DNA of 54,629 nt. It comes from Gammaproteobacteria bacterium. GTDB lineage: Bacteria; Pseudomonadota; Gammaproteobacteria; Arenicellales; Poriferihabitantaceae. The DNA lies in assembly GCA_026708585.1 (NCBI GenBank), contig JAPOUQ010000076.1:1-54629 (forward strand), written 5' to 3'. Under the pieces are notes generated by a model. That model had not been told where the DNA came from. It saw only the letters and a list, made by a program, of their open reading frames with translations, and made no database searches. This document shows, piece after piece, positions 8,678 to 18,896 of this stretch (position 1 is its first letter; each line of letters starts with the position of its first letter). The position numbers and the translations under genes are program-made.

Positions 8678-9787
8678 TTAATCTTCAAGAGAGAAATTCA
8701 GTCGTTGCTTGGATTCATGATTTTCGAGTGCAAGATCAATCAGTCGGTCAATTAAATCGGAATAAGCCAATCCGCTCTTTGCCCATAATCTGGGATACAT
8801 GCTGATCGGGGTGAATCCAGGCATGGTGTTAACTTCATTTAGCATGATTTCCCCCGAGTCTCGGTCAACAAAGAAATCAATCCGTGCCAGACCGTTCCCA
8901 TCAATCGTGCGGAAAGCTTCAATAGCAATTTTTTGTACCTGCTCAGTTTTCGTTTTATCAAGGGGGGCGGGAACCGCATAGTTGGTTTGATCATCCAGAT
9001 ATTTTGTCTGATAGTTATAGAACTCCGCCCCTGGAATAATCTCCCCCAATATGGAGACCTCGACTTCATGATTACCCAGTACCGAACACTCTATTTCGTG
9101 ACAATTTTCAACGGATTTTTCAACGATGACTTTGTTATCGAACTGAAACGCGTGTTCAAGTGCATCCACCAACTGATCATTGTCATGTACTTTGCTAATA
9201 CCCACACTTGAGCCAAGATTTGCTGGTTTGATGAACATCGGATACCCTAATTCCTCGATTTGACAACTGACATCCTCTGGATTGGCCTGATACCAAAAAT
9301 ATTCACAAACCCGATAGGGTGTTTGCGGTATACCCGCCGCCGCAAACAACTTTTTCGAATGTGTCTTATCCATAGCAATGGCCGAGGCAGCCACGCCACA
9401 ACCGACATACGGGATACCGGCCATCTCAAACAATCCCTGAATGGTACCGTCTTCACCAAATGTGCCATGTAATGTCGGAAAAATCACATCGATATGTGGC
9501 ACTTCTAAACTCGGATTGATAGCACGCAGGTTTGCATGTTGATGAAGGTCCAGCGAGACCTCATCTATGCGTTCAGGACGCTCACCAGAATGAAAAACTG
9601 TTTTATTAGCGATCTCTTTAAGGCTCTGGTTAAGATGCCAATGTCCTTGCTTGTCAATGCCAATCATCCAGACATGATAGCGATCAGGGTTAATGGCCCG
9701 TAAAATCGACCGCGCAGAGATGACGGAAACCTCATGTTCGCATGAACGTCCACCGAACAAAATGGCTAAGTTGAGTTTTTCCATCAT
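8678..9787 (-). CDS. ddlA: D-alanine--D-alanine ligase
   Basis: A 369-residue ATP-grasp ligase that joins two D-alanines for peptidoglycan synthesis in the cytoplasm. The N-terminal signature LAILFGGRSCEHEVSVISA, the ATP-grasp region KPANLGSSVGISKV and the C-terminal LNEVNTMPGFTPISMYPRL are all intact. The length and the long N-domain insertion (about 60-110) match DdlA rather than the shorter DdlB form. The ATG at 9787 (or the adjacent one at 9784) is preferred because a TTG 60 bases upstream would add residues not found in the family. It is not in the usual division/cell-wall cluster; it stands alone between two AAA-type ATPase genes. Confidence 0.95.
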   Translation of the reverse strand: MMEKLNLAILFGGRSCEHEVSVISARSILRAINPDRYHVWMIGIDKQGHWHLNQSLKEIANKTVFHSGERPERIDEVSLDLHQHANLRAINPSLEVPHIDVIFPTLHGTFGEDGTIQGLFEMAGIPYVGCGVAASAIAMDKTHSKKLFAAAGIPQTPYRVCEYFWYQANPEDVSCQIEELGYPMFIKPANLGSSVGISKVHDNDQLVDALEHAFQFDNKVIVEKSVENCHEIECSVLGNHEVEVSILGEIIPGAEFYNYQTKYLDDQTNYAVPAPLDKTKTEQVQKIAIEAFRTIDGNGLARIDFFVDRDSGEIMLNEVNTMPGFTPISMYPRLWAKSGLAYSDLIDRLIDLALENHESKQRLNFSLED

Positions 9788-10138
9788 GAATCCGCAGAAG
9801 TTTGTAAAATTCTCGGGGTGAAAGATTATTTTAGTCGAACTGTTCAAACGTTACGAAAGGGCATTTCATAACCTATCCTCATGAAGCATTGCAACATCAG
9901 TGAGTGAAATTATAATTGATTCCATTGAACAAAATAGATAAGCCGAAAATATCTAGTGAACTGGCCCAACAAATGTTACAAACTATACTCCGTAGACTAG
10001 GTGGTTCTTTGCGAGGTTTGTAGCAGTTCATCGGACAAGTAAGTATCATTCAGAGTATGTCATCCATATCCACAATCAAGGACACTGTGATGGTTGGGTA
10101 CAATCGGTTTTTTATTTTATCTATGCGAATTAATTGAG
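9788..10138. other. Divergent intergenic region between ddlA and ATPase copy 2
   Basis: About 350 bases between two divergently transcribed genes. It must contain both promoters, but no strong consensus pair or repeat was found by eye. No coding frame is supported. Confidence 0.6.
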
Positions 10139-11416
10139 ATGAATCAGTCATTTTCAAAACCACAGCCAGCTGATCCCATACCCTTGGAGAAATGGCTGCG
10201 TCGCACGGATCGTAGTGAATCAGGTCGAGATGCGTTCTTTCGTGGTCGTGATGCAGAATTCGATGTCTTTCGTAATGCTGTTTTAAGTTTGGATGATGGT
10301 GTTATTGGTGGAGGCACAATGATTTTTCAGGGTGCTCCGGGTGCTGGAAAAACTGCTCTCATGCTTGAGTGTATGGAGGCTATTCGTTTGCGTTCCACCT
10401 CTGATGATCCATGGATAGCCGTTAATATCAAGCCAGAGAATCTTGAGTCGGTAGCGGAGGTTGTGATGTTACTTGTAGATGCGGCTAATGCAGAAAGCAG
10501 AAGGCTCTTAGAAATGACATCTGATACAGGCTCAAACAAGATGGAGAGCATCATGGAAATCGGTCGAAAAGTATTCCGTGACCTTTCTGAGAGAGGTTTT
10601 GGTATTGCAGGCATTTCGGTTGGAGGGAAAGCAATAAATGATCAAGAAATTCGAGTTTTTTCACAGCGATTCTTTCAAAAAGCCGCCAGCTTGCTGAAAA
10701 ATTTCCATATCGTGGCTTTTGTTGATGAGGCTCAGAGTACTGCAGTAAAAGATACGACAAAAGGGGTATTGGATTGTATGCATAACCCACCCGATGGTAT
10801 TTCTCTGGTGGCTGCTTTTTTTGGACTGAGTGACACTGAAGAGGTCTTAAGGAAGTGTGGTTTTTCAAGACCGCCGGACGAGCGAGTAGTAAACCTAGAA
10901 CGGTTATCTCATGAGGAAGCCACCGAAGCAATAAGGAGTGTATTCCACGCTTATGACTTTTCGGGAACTTGGCAAGAACGAGAGATATGGATAGAACAAT
11001 TGGCAAAACTGTCGCAAGGCTGGCCGCAACATGTCAACCGGGTATCGGTTGCAGCCTCAAGAGTGATCGCAGCGAATAAAAATCAGGTCAGAGGCAAGTT
11101 GCTTGAAGAGGCACTTAAAGAAGGTCAGAAGCGAAAAGAAAGTTATTATGCCAGTCGCCTGCGCTCTTGCTCATTTGAACCAAGTTATTACAAGAAGATA
11201 GCTTTGGCAGCAAAAGACACACCGAATGGTATTTTATCCCGCTCCAGACTTAAGGGTTTAATTGTTCCGCTATTGAAAGACTCAGAAACAGGTTTTGACA
11301 ATTTCCTTTCCAATGCCCTGCATGCTGGTGTCCTTATGGAAGCCAAAGAAATCCCTCATCACTATTGGATTCCAATCCCATCCTTCAGTGAATATCTGAG
11401 AAAATTACCAGTTTAG
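10139..11416 (+). CDS. AAA-type ATPase of unknown function (copy 2)
   Basis: A 425-residue P-loop ATPase starting at the ATG at 10139; a TTG at 10094 would add an atypical hydrophobic extension. It has an RGRDAEF box (35-41), Walker A GAPGAGKT (65-72), Walker B IVAFVDEAQ (191-199), a GWPQH motif and a C-terminal winged-helix-like region ending in YWIPIPSFSEYL. It shares architecture and several short motifs with the ATPase at 6929-8248 but is strongly diverged, so the two are old paralogues rather than a recent duplication. It is transcribed away from ddlA and converges on nuoN. No functional partner is visible. Confidence 0.75.
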   Translation: MNQSFSKPQPADPIPLEKWLRRTDRSESGRDAFFRGRDAEFDVFRNAVLSLDDGVIGGGTMIFQGAPGAGKTALMLECMEAIRLRSTSDDPWIAVNIKPENLESVAEVVMLLVDAANAESRRLLEMTSDTGSNKMESIMEIGRKVFRDLSERGFGIAGISVGGKAINDQEIRVFSQRFFQKAASLLKNFHIVAFVDEAQSTAVKDTTKGVLDCMHNPPDGISLVAAFFGLSDTEEVLRKCGFSRPPDERVVNLERLSHEEATEAIRSVFHAYDFSGTWQEREIWIEQLAKLSQGWPQHVNRVSVAASRVIAANKNQVRGKLLEEALKEGQKRKESYYASRLRSCSFEPSYYKKIALAAKDTPNGILSRSRLKGLIVPLLKDSETGFDNFLSNALHAGVLMEAKEIPHHYWIPIPSFSEYLRKLPV

Positions 11417-11469
11417 TCCGCCATCAAGCAAAGCATAATTATTCATATAGCTTCCGATGCAAGACCTAA

Positions 11470-12918
11470 CTACCCAATCCCCCGAATCACATGTTTACAC
11501 AACTCAATCAAAGCACCAATCCAAGGAAGCATAATAATAAGAATCCCGATATTTACAACAATCACGATCCAATTCATCGGCTTGACCGTGACCGATCCGG
11601 GGGCACTAGGGGGGTCGAAATATACCAGTTTAATGATTCGCAAGTAATAGTATGCTCCCACTACCGCGAGCAACACAGCAAAGACCGCAACCCATACCAG
11701 ATCCTGTTCTACTAAGGAGCGAATCACCGCCAGTTTGGCAAAGAAACCTGCCATCGGGGGGATTCCAGCCATTGAGAGCATTAATACCAAAAACAGTAAT
11801 GCAATCCAAGGGCTTTTCTGATCAAGTCCTTTCAAATCATCGAGAAGCTCTGACTCAAAACCCTTTCTTGACAGCATCAGAATTAGAGCAAATGCACCGC
11901 AACTCATAATGGAGTAGACGAGTACGTAAAATAATGCAGCACTGTAACCAGCCTGATTTCCAGCCAATACCCCGAACAGAAAAAATCCCATATGCGAAAT
12001 CGTTGAATAGGCCAACATTCGTTTGAGATTATCCTGCGCAATCGCAATCACATTCCCAGCAAGTACCGATAGCAGAGCCAAAACAATCAACATCTGATAC
12101 CAGACATCGTGCAGTTCCTGAAGTCCGCCTGATAGCAATCGAATAACCAGTGCAAATGCCGCAATTTTTGGTGCGGTACCAATAAAGGCTGTGGTTGAAG
12201 TTGGTGCACCCTGATAGACATCAGGAACCCACATATGAAAAGGGACTACACCCAACTTGAAGCCTAGGCCGGTCACAATTAGTACCACACCCAATAACAA
12301 GGCAGGGTTGGTATGGTCCATGTTGGCAATCGTATCTCGGATCTCCGGCAAGTGCAGTGAACCGGTTAGTCCATAGAGGAGTGAGATGCCATATAGTAGG
12401 ATACTTGATGCTAACGCACCCAGCACGAAATATTTCATTGCGGACTCAACGGCCAGTTTGTCTTCCCGATAGAAGGCAATCATGGAATACAGACATAGGG
12501 ACATCAGTTCAAGTCCTAAATACAAGGCAAGCAGATGGTTTGCCGAGATCATAACCAGCATGCCGCATACCGCCAGCAGGCCAAGTACATAATACTCACT
12601 GTGGAACAGGTTGCGATCTAGATTATATTGGCGTCCATAGAAAAATACGGCTGCAGTCAACATGCAAATTCCGAATTTCAGTAGCTCTGCAAGTGGGTCA
12701 TCAACAAATAAACCATTAAAGGCTAGCTGTGAGTCACTGGTTATTCCGACGATCGTCAGGATTGCAGTGATCAACAGGGTTGCAATGGACAGTCGATAAC
12801 ACAGTAGTCTAGAGCGTTCTTGATTACCAAATAATCCTGCCACTAGAATCAGGCAGGCCATTGAGGCAATGAAAATCTCCGGAATGGCCAGATTCACTGA
12901 GAGGGATGCAATGTTCAT
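11470..12918 (-). CDS. nuoN: NADH:quinone oxidoreductase subunit N
   Basis: A 482-residue, highly hydrophobic antiporter-like membrane subunit of complex I, with about 14 predicted transmembrane segments. Family landmarks include FKLGVVPFHMWVPDVYQGAP and MLAYSTISHMGF in the middle and LSMAGIPPMAGFFAKLAV later. It is the last gene of the nuo cluster, 25 bases after nuoM. It forms one of the proton-pumping modules of the membrane arm. No terminator hairpin was recognised in the 53 bases before the convergent ATPase gene. Confidence 0.96.
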   Translation of the reverse strand: MNIASLSVNLAIPEIFIASMACLILVAGLFGNQERSRLLCYRLSIATLLITAILTIVGITSDSQLAFNGLFVDDPLAELLKFGICMLTAAVFFYGRQYNLDRNLFHSEYYVLGLLAVCGMLVMISANHLLALYLGLELMSLCLYSMIAFYREDKLAVESAMKYFVLGALASSILLYGISLLYGLTGSLHLPEIRDTIANMDHTNPALLLGVVLIVTGLGFKLGVVPFHMWVPDVYQGAPTSTTAFIGTAPKIAAFALVIRLLSGGLQELHDVWYQMLIVLALLSVLAGNVIAIAQDNLKRMLAYSTISHMGFFLFGVLAGNQAGYSAALFYVLVYSIMSCGAFALILMLSRKGFESELLDDLKGLDQKSPWIALLFLVLMLSMAGIPPMAGFFAKLAVIRSLVEQDLVWVAVFAVLLAVVGAYYYLRIIKLVYFDPPSAPGSVTVKPMNWIVIVVNIGILIIMLPWIGALIELCKHVIRGIG

Positions 12919-12943
12919 CGGTCAGCTATACGTTCCAATTCAG

Positions 12944-14440
12944 TTATCGACAGACATAAGGGCATTTACTGATCTCAAGGTGAGTCAGCAAATTCTCGGA
13001 AGATGCATGCATCAATTCAAGTAGCGGATTTGGCCAAATTCCAAATAATAGGACCATGCCAGCGAGAATCAAAAGCATTACGAATTCACGCGAAGAAAGG
13101 TCATCAAGGCTGGCGATACTATCATTCAGAACTTTTCCATAAACTACACGCTTAACCATCCACAGTGTATAAGCTGCACCAAAGATGAGAGTTAGTGCAG
13201 CTAGAACCGCAAACCAGGCATTGACTTTGAAAGCTCCTAGTATGACTAGAAACTCACCAACGAAACCTGACGTGCCGGGCAATCCACTGTTGGCTAAAGC
13301 AAATATCACCATAAAGGCTGCGAATATCGGCATGGGTGTTGCAATACCCTGATAGGTGGCAATCTCTCTAGAGTGTAAGCGGTCGTACAAAACTCCCACA
13401 CATAGAAACAACGCTCCAGAGATAAATCCATGCGAGATCATTTGTACCATCCCGCCTTCAAGTCCCTGTCCGTTAAACATGAAAAACCCTAGCGTTACAA
13501 ATCCCATGTGTGAAATAGATGAATAAGCAATCAACTTTTTCATGTCCGATTGGACGAGTGCTACCAGCGCAATATAGACGATGGCGATTAGCGATAGTGT
13601 AATCATCAGCCAAGCCAGTTCATGGCTTGCATCCGGAGCAATCGGCAAGCTAAAACGAATAAACCCATAACCGCCCATCTTCAGCATGATGGCAGCCAGA
13701 ATCACCGAGCCGCCGGTTGGTGCTTCAACATGGGCATCTGGTAACCAGGTATGGACCGGAAACATCGGAACCTTTACCGCAAAAGCAGCCAGAAATGCCA
13801 GAAACAGGAAAATCTGTGCACTCAGACTGATCGGGAGAATGTGATAATCAAGAATACTAAATGAACCATCCGACTGGTTATACAAATATAGCAAGGCAAC
13901 GAGCATCAACAGCGAACCAAGCAACGTATACAGAAAAAATTTAATCGTGGCATAGATTCGGTTGGGACCGCCCCACAGACCAATGATCAGAAACATCGGA
14001 ATGAGCATTGCTTCCCACAGTACATAGAACAATATCGCATCAAGCGCAGAAAACACGCCGATCATGATCCCTTCCATGATCAGAAAGGCGGCCATGTATT
14101 GGGCAACCTTATCCTGAATTACCTGCCAGCCAGCTACGACCACGATCACGGTAAGTAAAGTAGTCAACAAAATCAGGGGTACCGAGAAGCCATCAACACC
14201 CAATGCATAGTGAATATTGAAAGCGGGAATCCATGAATGGAACTCCGTGAATTGCATCTCGGTAGTGGTTCGATCAAATCCTGTATAGAGCGGAATGCTG
14301 AGTAGAAATGTAGCAATTGAAAAACCCAAAGCCAATTTTCGTACCAGTGAATCATGGTTTGGTCCTTTACTCACTCCAAGGACGATAATTCCCGCGACGA
14401 TCGGGAACCAGATCAGAATACTGAGCAGAGATGTTTCCAT
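12944..14440 (-). CDS. nuoM: NADH:quinone oxidoreductase subunit M
   Basis: A 498-residue antiporter-like membrane subunit of complex I. Conserved blocks are WEAMLIPMFLIIGLWGG, KVPMFPVHTWLPDAHVEAPT, KKLIAYSSISHMGFV and the late LPGTSGFVGEFL. The ATG at 14440 gives METSLLSIL, the expected start; an upstream in-frame ATG at 14476 would overlap nuoL by 14 bases and add a charged leader. It is transcribed between nuoL and nuoN as one proton-translocating module. Confidence 0.96.
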   Translation of the reverse strand: METSLLSILIWFPIVAGIIVLGVSKGPNHDSLVRKLALGFSIATFLLSIPLYTGFDRTTTEMQFTEFHSWIPAFNIHYALGVDGFSVPLILLTTLLTVIVVVAGWQVIQDKVAQYMAAFLIMEGIMIGVFSALDAILFYVLWEAMLIPMFLIIGLWGGPNRIYATIKFFLYTLLGSLLMLVALLYLYNQSDGSFSILDYHILPISLSAQIFLFLAFLAAFAVKVPMFPVHTWLPDAHVEAPTGGSVILAAIMLKMGGYGFIRFSLPIAPDASHELAWLMITLSLIAIVYIALVALVQSDMKKLIAYSSISHMGFVTLGFFMFNGQGLEGGMVQMISHGFISGALFLCVGVLYDRLHSREIATYQGIATPMPIFAAFMVIFALANSGLPGTSGFVGEFLVILGAFKVNAWFAVLAALTLIFGAAYTLWMVKRVVYGKVLNDSIASLDDLSSREFVMLLILAGMVLLFGIWPNPLLELMHASSENLLTHLEISKCPYVCR

Positions 14441-14462
14441 AATTTCTGTTGTTCGATCGTTC

Positions 14463-16418
14463 TTACAACCATACAAAGACAGTAATCAGGCTGAATAGTC
14501 CAATGATCATTGCGAACGCATAATGATAAGTAAAACCAGTTTGAATCCGTCTTAGTCGAGTCGAAATTCGACCAATCGCCCTTGCAGTACCATTCACCAT
14601 CATGCCGTCAATCAGTCCTGCATCGGCTCTTCGATGAAGAAATTTGCCCAAACGTACCGAACCACGTGCAAACACCGTCTGATAAAACTCGTCAAAACCG
14701 TATTTCTTGTCTAGAATTTGGTAGATCAAAGAAAATCGTTGGGCAATACGATTTGGAAGATCGGTATCTCGGCAATAACAGTACCATGCAAAGACAATAC
14801 CCCCGATAGCCAGCCAAAATGGTGGCGTCATTAGACCATGTAGAATCGAGCTCATAATCAATCCAAACCCGCTTTGTCCATGGTAGGATTCATACAATGC
14901 ACTGGTTACATCATGTTCTTCCAACACAAAAATGGAGGAGCCGAAGTAACTACCTGAAAGCACAGGCTCAAAGAACAGAAATCCAGCAATAACCGACGGT
15001 ATCGCAAGAGCAATCAGAGGCACTGTAACCACCCGAGGAGACTCTTTTGCATGATGTAGGGTTTCTTCCGACATTCTGGATTTGCCATGAAAAGTCAAAA
15101 ACAACAATCGGAAAGAATAAAACGCGGTAACAAAGACGCCAGACAGCACTGCAAGGTAGGCATATCCAGAACCTGCGATTTGACTATGGTGCACAGCTTC
15201 AATAATTGCATCTTTTGAAAAGAATCCGGCAAAGGGTGGAATCCCAGCTAGTGCAAGAGAACCGATGACAGCAGTTGCATAGGTGATCGGCATGATTGAT
15301 TTTAAGCCGCCCATCTTGCGCATGTCCTGTTGGTGGTGAAGGGCTATAATGACTGATCCGGCTGCCAGAAACAGCAATGCCTTGAAGAATGCATGAGTAC
15401 CAAGATGAAAAATGGCAAGTTCATATGCCGAGACCCCAAGTGCTACAGTCATATAGCCGAGTTGGGACAAAGTTGAATAGGCTACTACGCGCTTGATGTC
15501 ATTTTGTACAAGCCCAACCAGCGCCATAAAAATTGCGGTCGTTGCACCGATAATGAGTACGGTAGTAAGAGCCGTCTCACTCAATTCAAACAGGGGTGAC
15601 ATTCGGGCAACCATGAAAATGCCGGCGGTGACCATGGTTGCTGCATGAATCAGTGCAGAGATCGGGGTCGGACCTTCCATGGAATCCGGAAGCCATACGT
15701 GTAAAGGTACTTGTGCGGATTTACCCATGGCACCGATAAATAACAGAATGCAAATGACCGTAATCCACATCCAGTCACCAAAGGGTGTAGACACAATCTC
15801 ACCGCTATGAGTATCAGCTCCTGCGAATACTATTTGGTAATCCAGAGAACCGAAAAGGTAGGCAATTGCTGCGATGCCGAGCAAAAAACCAAAATCGCCA
15901 ACCCGATTGACCAGAAAGGCCTTGAGATTTGCAAAGATTGCCGTATCACGTTCGTACCAGAAGCCTATCAGGAGATAGGAGACTACGCCCACCGCTTCCC
16001 AACCAAAAAATAGTTGCAGGAAGTTGTTGGACATCACGAGCATCAGCATCGCAAAGGTAAACAGCGAGATATAACAGAAAAATCGCTGGTAGCCAGGATC
16101 TTCTTGCATATAGCCGATCGTATAAATGTGTACCATCAAAGACACAAAGGTAACGACCACCATCATCATGGCGCTTAACTGATCGATCAGAAATCCGATT
16201 TCAAAACGCATACCCTCGCTGATTGCCCAGGTATATAGCGTGAAATTCCCCCCACCACCTTGGCTAACATCCATGTACACAACGATCGATAAAAGAAGTG
16301 CGATTGCAACTGCTCCAATGGTTATCGTGTGAGCACCATTTCGACCGATTTTTTGACCGAATAAGCCAGCAATGATCGCTGCGATCAGACAAATGAACGG
16401 GATAGCCGGATAGATCAT
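14463..16418 (-). CDS. nuoL: NADH:quinone oxidoreductase subunit L
   Basis: A 651-residue distal antiporter-like subunit of complex I. It shows the central LHVWLPDSMEGPTPISALIHAATMVTAG region, shared with Mrp antiporters, and the KRVVAYSTLSQLGYM block. The C-terminal region is consistent with the long lateral helix that ties the pumping subunits together. The start at 16418 is 2 bases from the nuoK stop. Length and motifs are normal for the family. Confidence 0.97.
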   Translation of the reverse strand: MIYPAIPFICLIAAIIAGLFGQKIGRNGAHTITIGAVAIALLLSIVVYMDVSQGGGGNFTLYTWAISEGMRFEIGFLIDQLSAMMMVVVTFVSLMVHIYTIGYMQEDPGYQRFFCYISLFTFAMLMLVMSNNFLQLFFGWEAVGVVSYLLIGFWYERDTAIFANLKAFLVNRVGDFGFLLGIAAIAYLFGSLDYQIVFAGADTHSGEIVSTPFGDWMWITVICILLFIGAMGKSAQVPLHVWLPDSMEGPTPISALIHAATMVTAGIFMVARMSPLFELSETALTTVLIIGATTAIFMALVGLVQNDIKRVVAYSTLSQLGYMTVALGVSAYELAIFHLGTHAFFKALLFLAAGSVIIALHHQQDMRKMGGLKSIMPITYATAVIGSLALAGIPPFAGFFSKDAIIEAVHHSQIAGSGYAYLAVLSGVFVTAFYSFRLLFLTFHGKSRMSEETLHHAKESPRVVTVPLIALAIPSVIAGFLFFEPVLSGSYFGSSIFVLEEHDVTSALYESYHGQSGFGLIMSSILHGLMTPPFWLAIGGIVFAWYCYCRDTDLPNRIAQRFSLIYQILDKKYGFDEFYQTVFARGSVRLGKFLHRRADAGLIDGMMVNGTARAIGRISTRLRRIQTGFTYHYAFAMIIGLFSLITVFVWL

Positions 16419-16420
16419 GA

Positions 16421-16726
16421 CTAACCCTTCAACATGTCAATATCATCGACGTTAATGGTGCGTCTGGTTCGAAACAGCACGATCAGGATCGCCAAACCGA
16501 TTGCGGATTCAGCGGCTGCAACGGTCAAGATAAAAAATACAAAAACTTGTCCTGCTACATCTCCGAGGTGGTACGAGAAAGCGATAAAGTTAATATTGAC
16601 GGCGAGCAAGAGCAGTTCAATGGCCATCAGCAGAATTACCAGATTTTTCCGGTTCAGAAAGATCCCAACAACGCTAATGGAAAACAGTACTGCACCGAGA
16701 ATCAGGGCATGTGACAATGGAATCAT
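16421..16726 (-). CDS. nuoK: NADH:quinone oxidoreductase subunit K
   Basis: A 101-residue membrane subunit with three hydrophobic helices. It carries the family sequence [16 protein letters not shown], including the conserved membrane glutamate of the proton path, and [10 protein letters not shown], which holds a second membrane glutamate. Its start overlaps the nuoJ stop by 4 bases (ATGA), which suggests coupled translation. Length matches the family. Confidence 0.96.
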   Translation of the reverse strand: MIPLSHALILGAVLFSISVVGIFLNRKNLVILLMAIELLLLAVNINFIAFSYHLGDVAGQVFVFFILTVAAAESAIGLAILIVLFRTRRTINVDDIDMLKG

Positions 16727-17343
16727 TTCGAAGAGTCCACCATTTGAGGCTGATCGCTGTCCATCTTGATAATTTTCAGGCGGTCTTCGCGCTTGACGGT
16801 GACTTGATGGCCGGGGTCTGAATATTTATGATCGGTTCGTTTGCGCATGGTTAGGACGATCGCAGCAATGATCGCAGCAAGCAGTATGAGTGCAGCGATT
16901 TCCAGCGCATACACATATTCCGTATACAGCACAGATGCGAGGATTTTCGTATTGCTGATATCTGGGCCGAGTGCTGATCCCACTTGGGCGGGTTCAGTAT
17001 TGAACCCGATATATAGTGCCAGTGCGATTTCGATTGCCAGCAGAACAGCCACTAGGCCACCGACGGGTAGATAACGGGTAAATCCTGCCCGAAGTCGAGC
17101 AAGGTCAATGTCCAGCATCATCACGACAAACAAAAACAGCACCATGACTGCTCCGACATACACCAAGACCAATACAATCGCTAGAAACTCTGCATGCAGA
17201 ATCATCCAGATGCAGGCAGCACTGAAGAACGCTAACACCAGAAACAACGCAGACTTTACCGGGTTACGAACCGTCACGACCATTGCGGCAGCAAATACCA
17301 AAATGGTACTAAACAGGTAAAAGACAAATTGCAGAAAAGTCAT
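16723..17343 (-). CDS. nuoJ: NADH:quinone oxidoreductase subunit J
   Basis: A 206-residue membrane subunit of complex I with five predicted helices. It contains the characteristic [19 protein letters not shown] block, which includes the helix with a pi-bulge in solved structures. The hydrophilic C-terminal tail of about 40 residues is longer than in short homologues but within the normal range. It follows nuoI after 5 bases and overlaps nuoK by 4 bases. Confidence 0.95.
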   Translation of the reverse strand: MTFLQFVFYLFSTILVFAAAMVVTVRNPVKSALFLVLAFFSAACIWMILHAEFLAIVLVLVYVGAVMVLFLFVVMMLDIDLARLRAGFTRYLPVGGLVAVLLAIEIALALYIGFNTEPAQVGSALGPDISNTKILASVLYTEYVYALEIAALILLAAIIAAIVLTMRKRTDHKYSDPGHQVTVKREDRLKIIKMDSDQPQMVDSSK

Positions 17344-17348
17344 ACGAA

Positions 17349-17840
17349 TTAACGATAAGGGGCATCCTGTTTGCGGGCAGTAGCAATGTCGGCTTCATAC
17401 TTATCGCCGATTTCCAAGAGGCGCTTTTTATCAATTAGTCGTTCCTCATTTTCTTCCATATGGAATTCGTGAATGTCGGTAAGTACAATCGAATCAACTG
17501 GACAAGCCTCTTCACAAAACCCACAATAAATGCATTTAAATAAATCAATATCGTAGCGGGTGGTTCGGCGGGTACCGTCTTCACGCTCTTCAGAGTCAAT
17601 AGTGATTGCAAGTGCTGGGCATACCGCCTCACACAATTTGCAAGCAATACACCTCTCTTCACCATTTGGATAGCGACGTAAAGCGTGGAGTCCCCGAAAG
17701 CGAGGAGATTTTGGAGTTTTCTCCTCAGGGTACATGATCGTGGTCTTTTTATTGAAAAATTGGCGTCCGGTCACTCCCATGCCTTTGCGAAGTTCCTGAA
17801 GGCTGAACGTTTTGTAAAGTTGTTGTAATTTAGAAGCCAT
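17349..17840 (-). CDS. nuoI: NADH:quinone oxidoreductase subunit I
   Basis: A 163-residue ferredoxin-like subunit carrying clusters N6a and N6b, which pass electrons from NuoG towards NuoB. Two 4Fe-4S motifs are intact: C64, C67, C70 and C74, then C103, C106, C109 and C113, each ending in CP. The N-terminal amphipathic part and the [18 protein letters not shown] approach to the first motif are typical of the proteobacterial and mitochondrial form. It lies 6 bases from nuoH and 5 bases from nuoJ. Confidence 0.97.
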   Translation of the reverse strand: MASKLQQLYKTFSLQELRKGMGVTGRQFFNKKTTIMYPEEKTPKSPRFRGLHALRRYPNGEERCIACKLCEAVCPALAITIDSEEREDGTRRTTRYDIDLFKCIYCGFCEEACPVDSIVLTDIHEFHMEENEERLIDKKRLLEIGDKYEADIATARKQDAPYR

Positions 17841-17846
17841 GATGAA

Positions 17847-18896
17847 TTACGAAAAAATGAATCCGATAGGGGTGTAGAATTTTCCGATCCCAATCACGAC
17901 GATCCAGACCAGAGTGACCGGGATTAGGACTTTCCAGCCAAGTCGCATGATCTGATCGTACCGATAACGTGGAAATGTAGCGCGTAGCCACAAGAACAGA
18001 AAACATACGACGAATGTTTTTAAGCCAAACCAGAACAATCCAGGTAACCACGTAAATGGAGTAATTTCAACCGGAGGTAGCCAGCCGCCGAAAAACATCA
18101 GCACCATCAGGGCCCCGATCAAGATAATATTGGCATACTCAGCAAGAAAAAAAACTGCAAAACCCATGCCTGAGTATTCGACATGAAATCCAGCGACAAT
18201 TTCTGATTCTCCCTCGGCAACATCAAACGGCGATCGGTTGGTCTCGGCTACCCCTGATATGAAATACACCAGCATTAAGGGCAACAAAGGAAGCCAGTAC
18301 CACTCCCAAAATCCCCCAGACTGTCTTGTAACAATTTGGTGCAAGTTGAGACTGCCGGCAACCATAAGGACACCAACTAGTGCAAAACCCATAGCGATTT
18401 CATAGGCAACAATTTGAGCTGCAGAGCGCATTGCCCCCAAAAAGGCATATTTTGAATTGGAAGCCCAGCCGGCCAGAATGACTCCATATACACCCATTGA
18501 AGTCAATGCGAGAATATACAACAATCCGGCATCAATATTGGCAAGTACCAGAGTATCACTAAACGGTATCACAGCCCATGCTGCTAATGCTGGCGCTAGT
18601 GAGAGAACCGGTGCAAACAGAAATAGATATCGGTTGGAGCGGGCTGGCACGACAATTTCCTTGAACATCAACTTCATGGCATCAGCTATTGGTTGAAACC
18701 AGCCCTTGGGACCTACTCGATTGGGTCCAACTCGGGTTTGAAAGTAGCCGATAACCTTACGCTCAGCAAATGTGAAATAAGCAACGAAAGCCATCAGAGG
18801 GATGATAATCGCAACGATTTTGACCCCGATCCATGATATCGTTTGCACGGGTTCGGGTAGCCACCCTGTTAGAAAAACGAAAGAATCGTAAATCAT
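17847..18896 (-). CDS. nuoH: NADH:quinone oxidoreductase subunit H
   Basis: A 349-residue membrane subunit with about eight helices that builds much of the quinone chamber. Conserved blocks are [21 protein letters not shown] and the loop [27 protein letters not shown], whose acidic residues are known to matter for quinone reduction and proton coupling. The start overlaps the nuoG stop by 4 bases. Length is normal. Confidence 0.97.
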   Translation of the reverse strand: MIYDSFVFLTGWLPEPVQTISWIGVKIVAIIIPLMAFVAYFTFAERKVIGYFQTRVGPNRVGPKGWFQPIADAMKLMFKEIVVPARSNRYLFLFAPVLSLAPALAAWAVIPFSDTLVLANIDAGLLYILALTSMGVYGVILAGWASNSKYAFLGAMRSAAQIVAYEIAMGFALVGVLMVAGSLNLHQIVTRQSGGFWEWYWLPLLPLMLVYFISGVAETNRSPFDVAEGESEIVAGFHVEYSGMGFAVFFLAEYANIILIGALMVLMFFGGWLPPVEITPFTWLPGLFWFGLKTFVVCFLFLWLRATFPRYRYDQIMRLGWKVLIPVTLVWIVVIGIGKFYTPIGFIFS

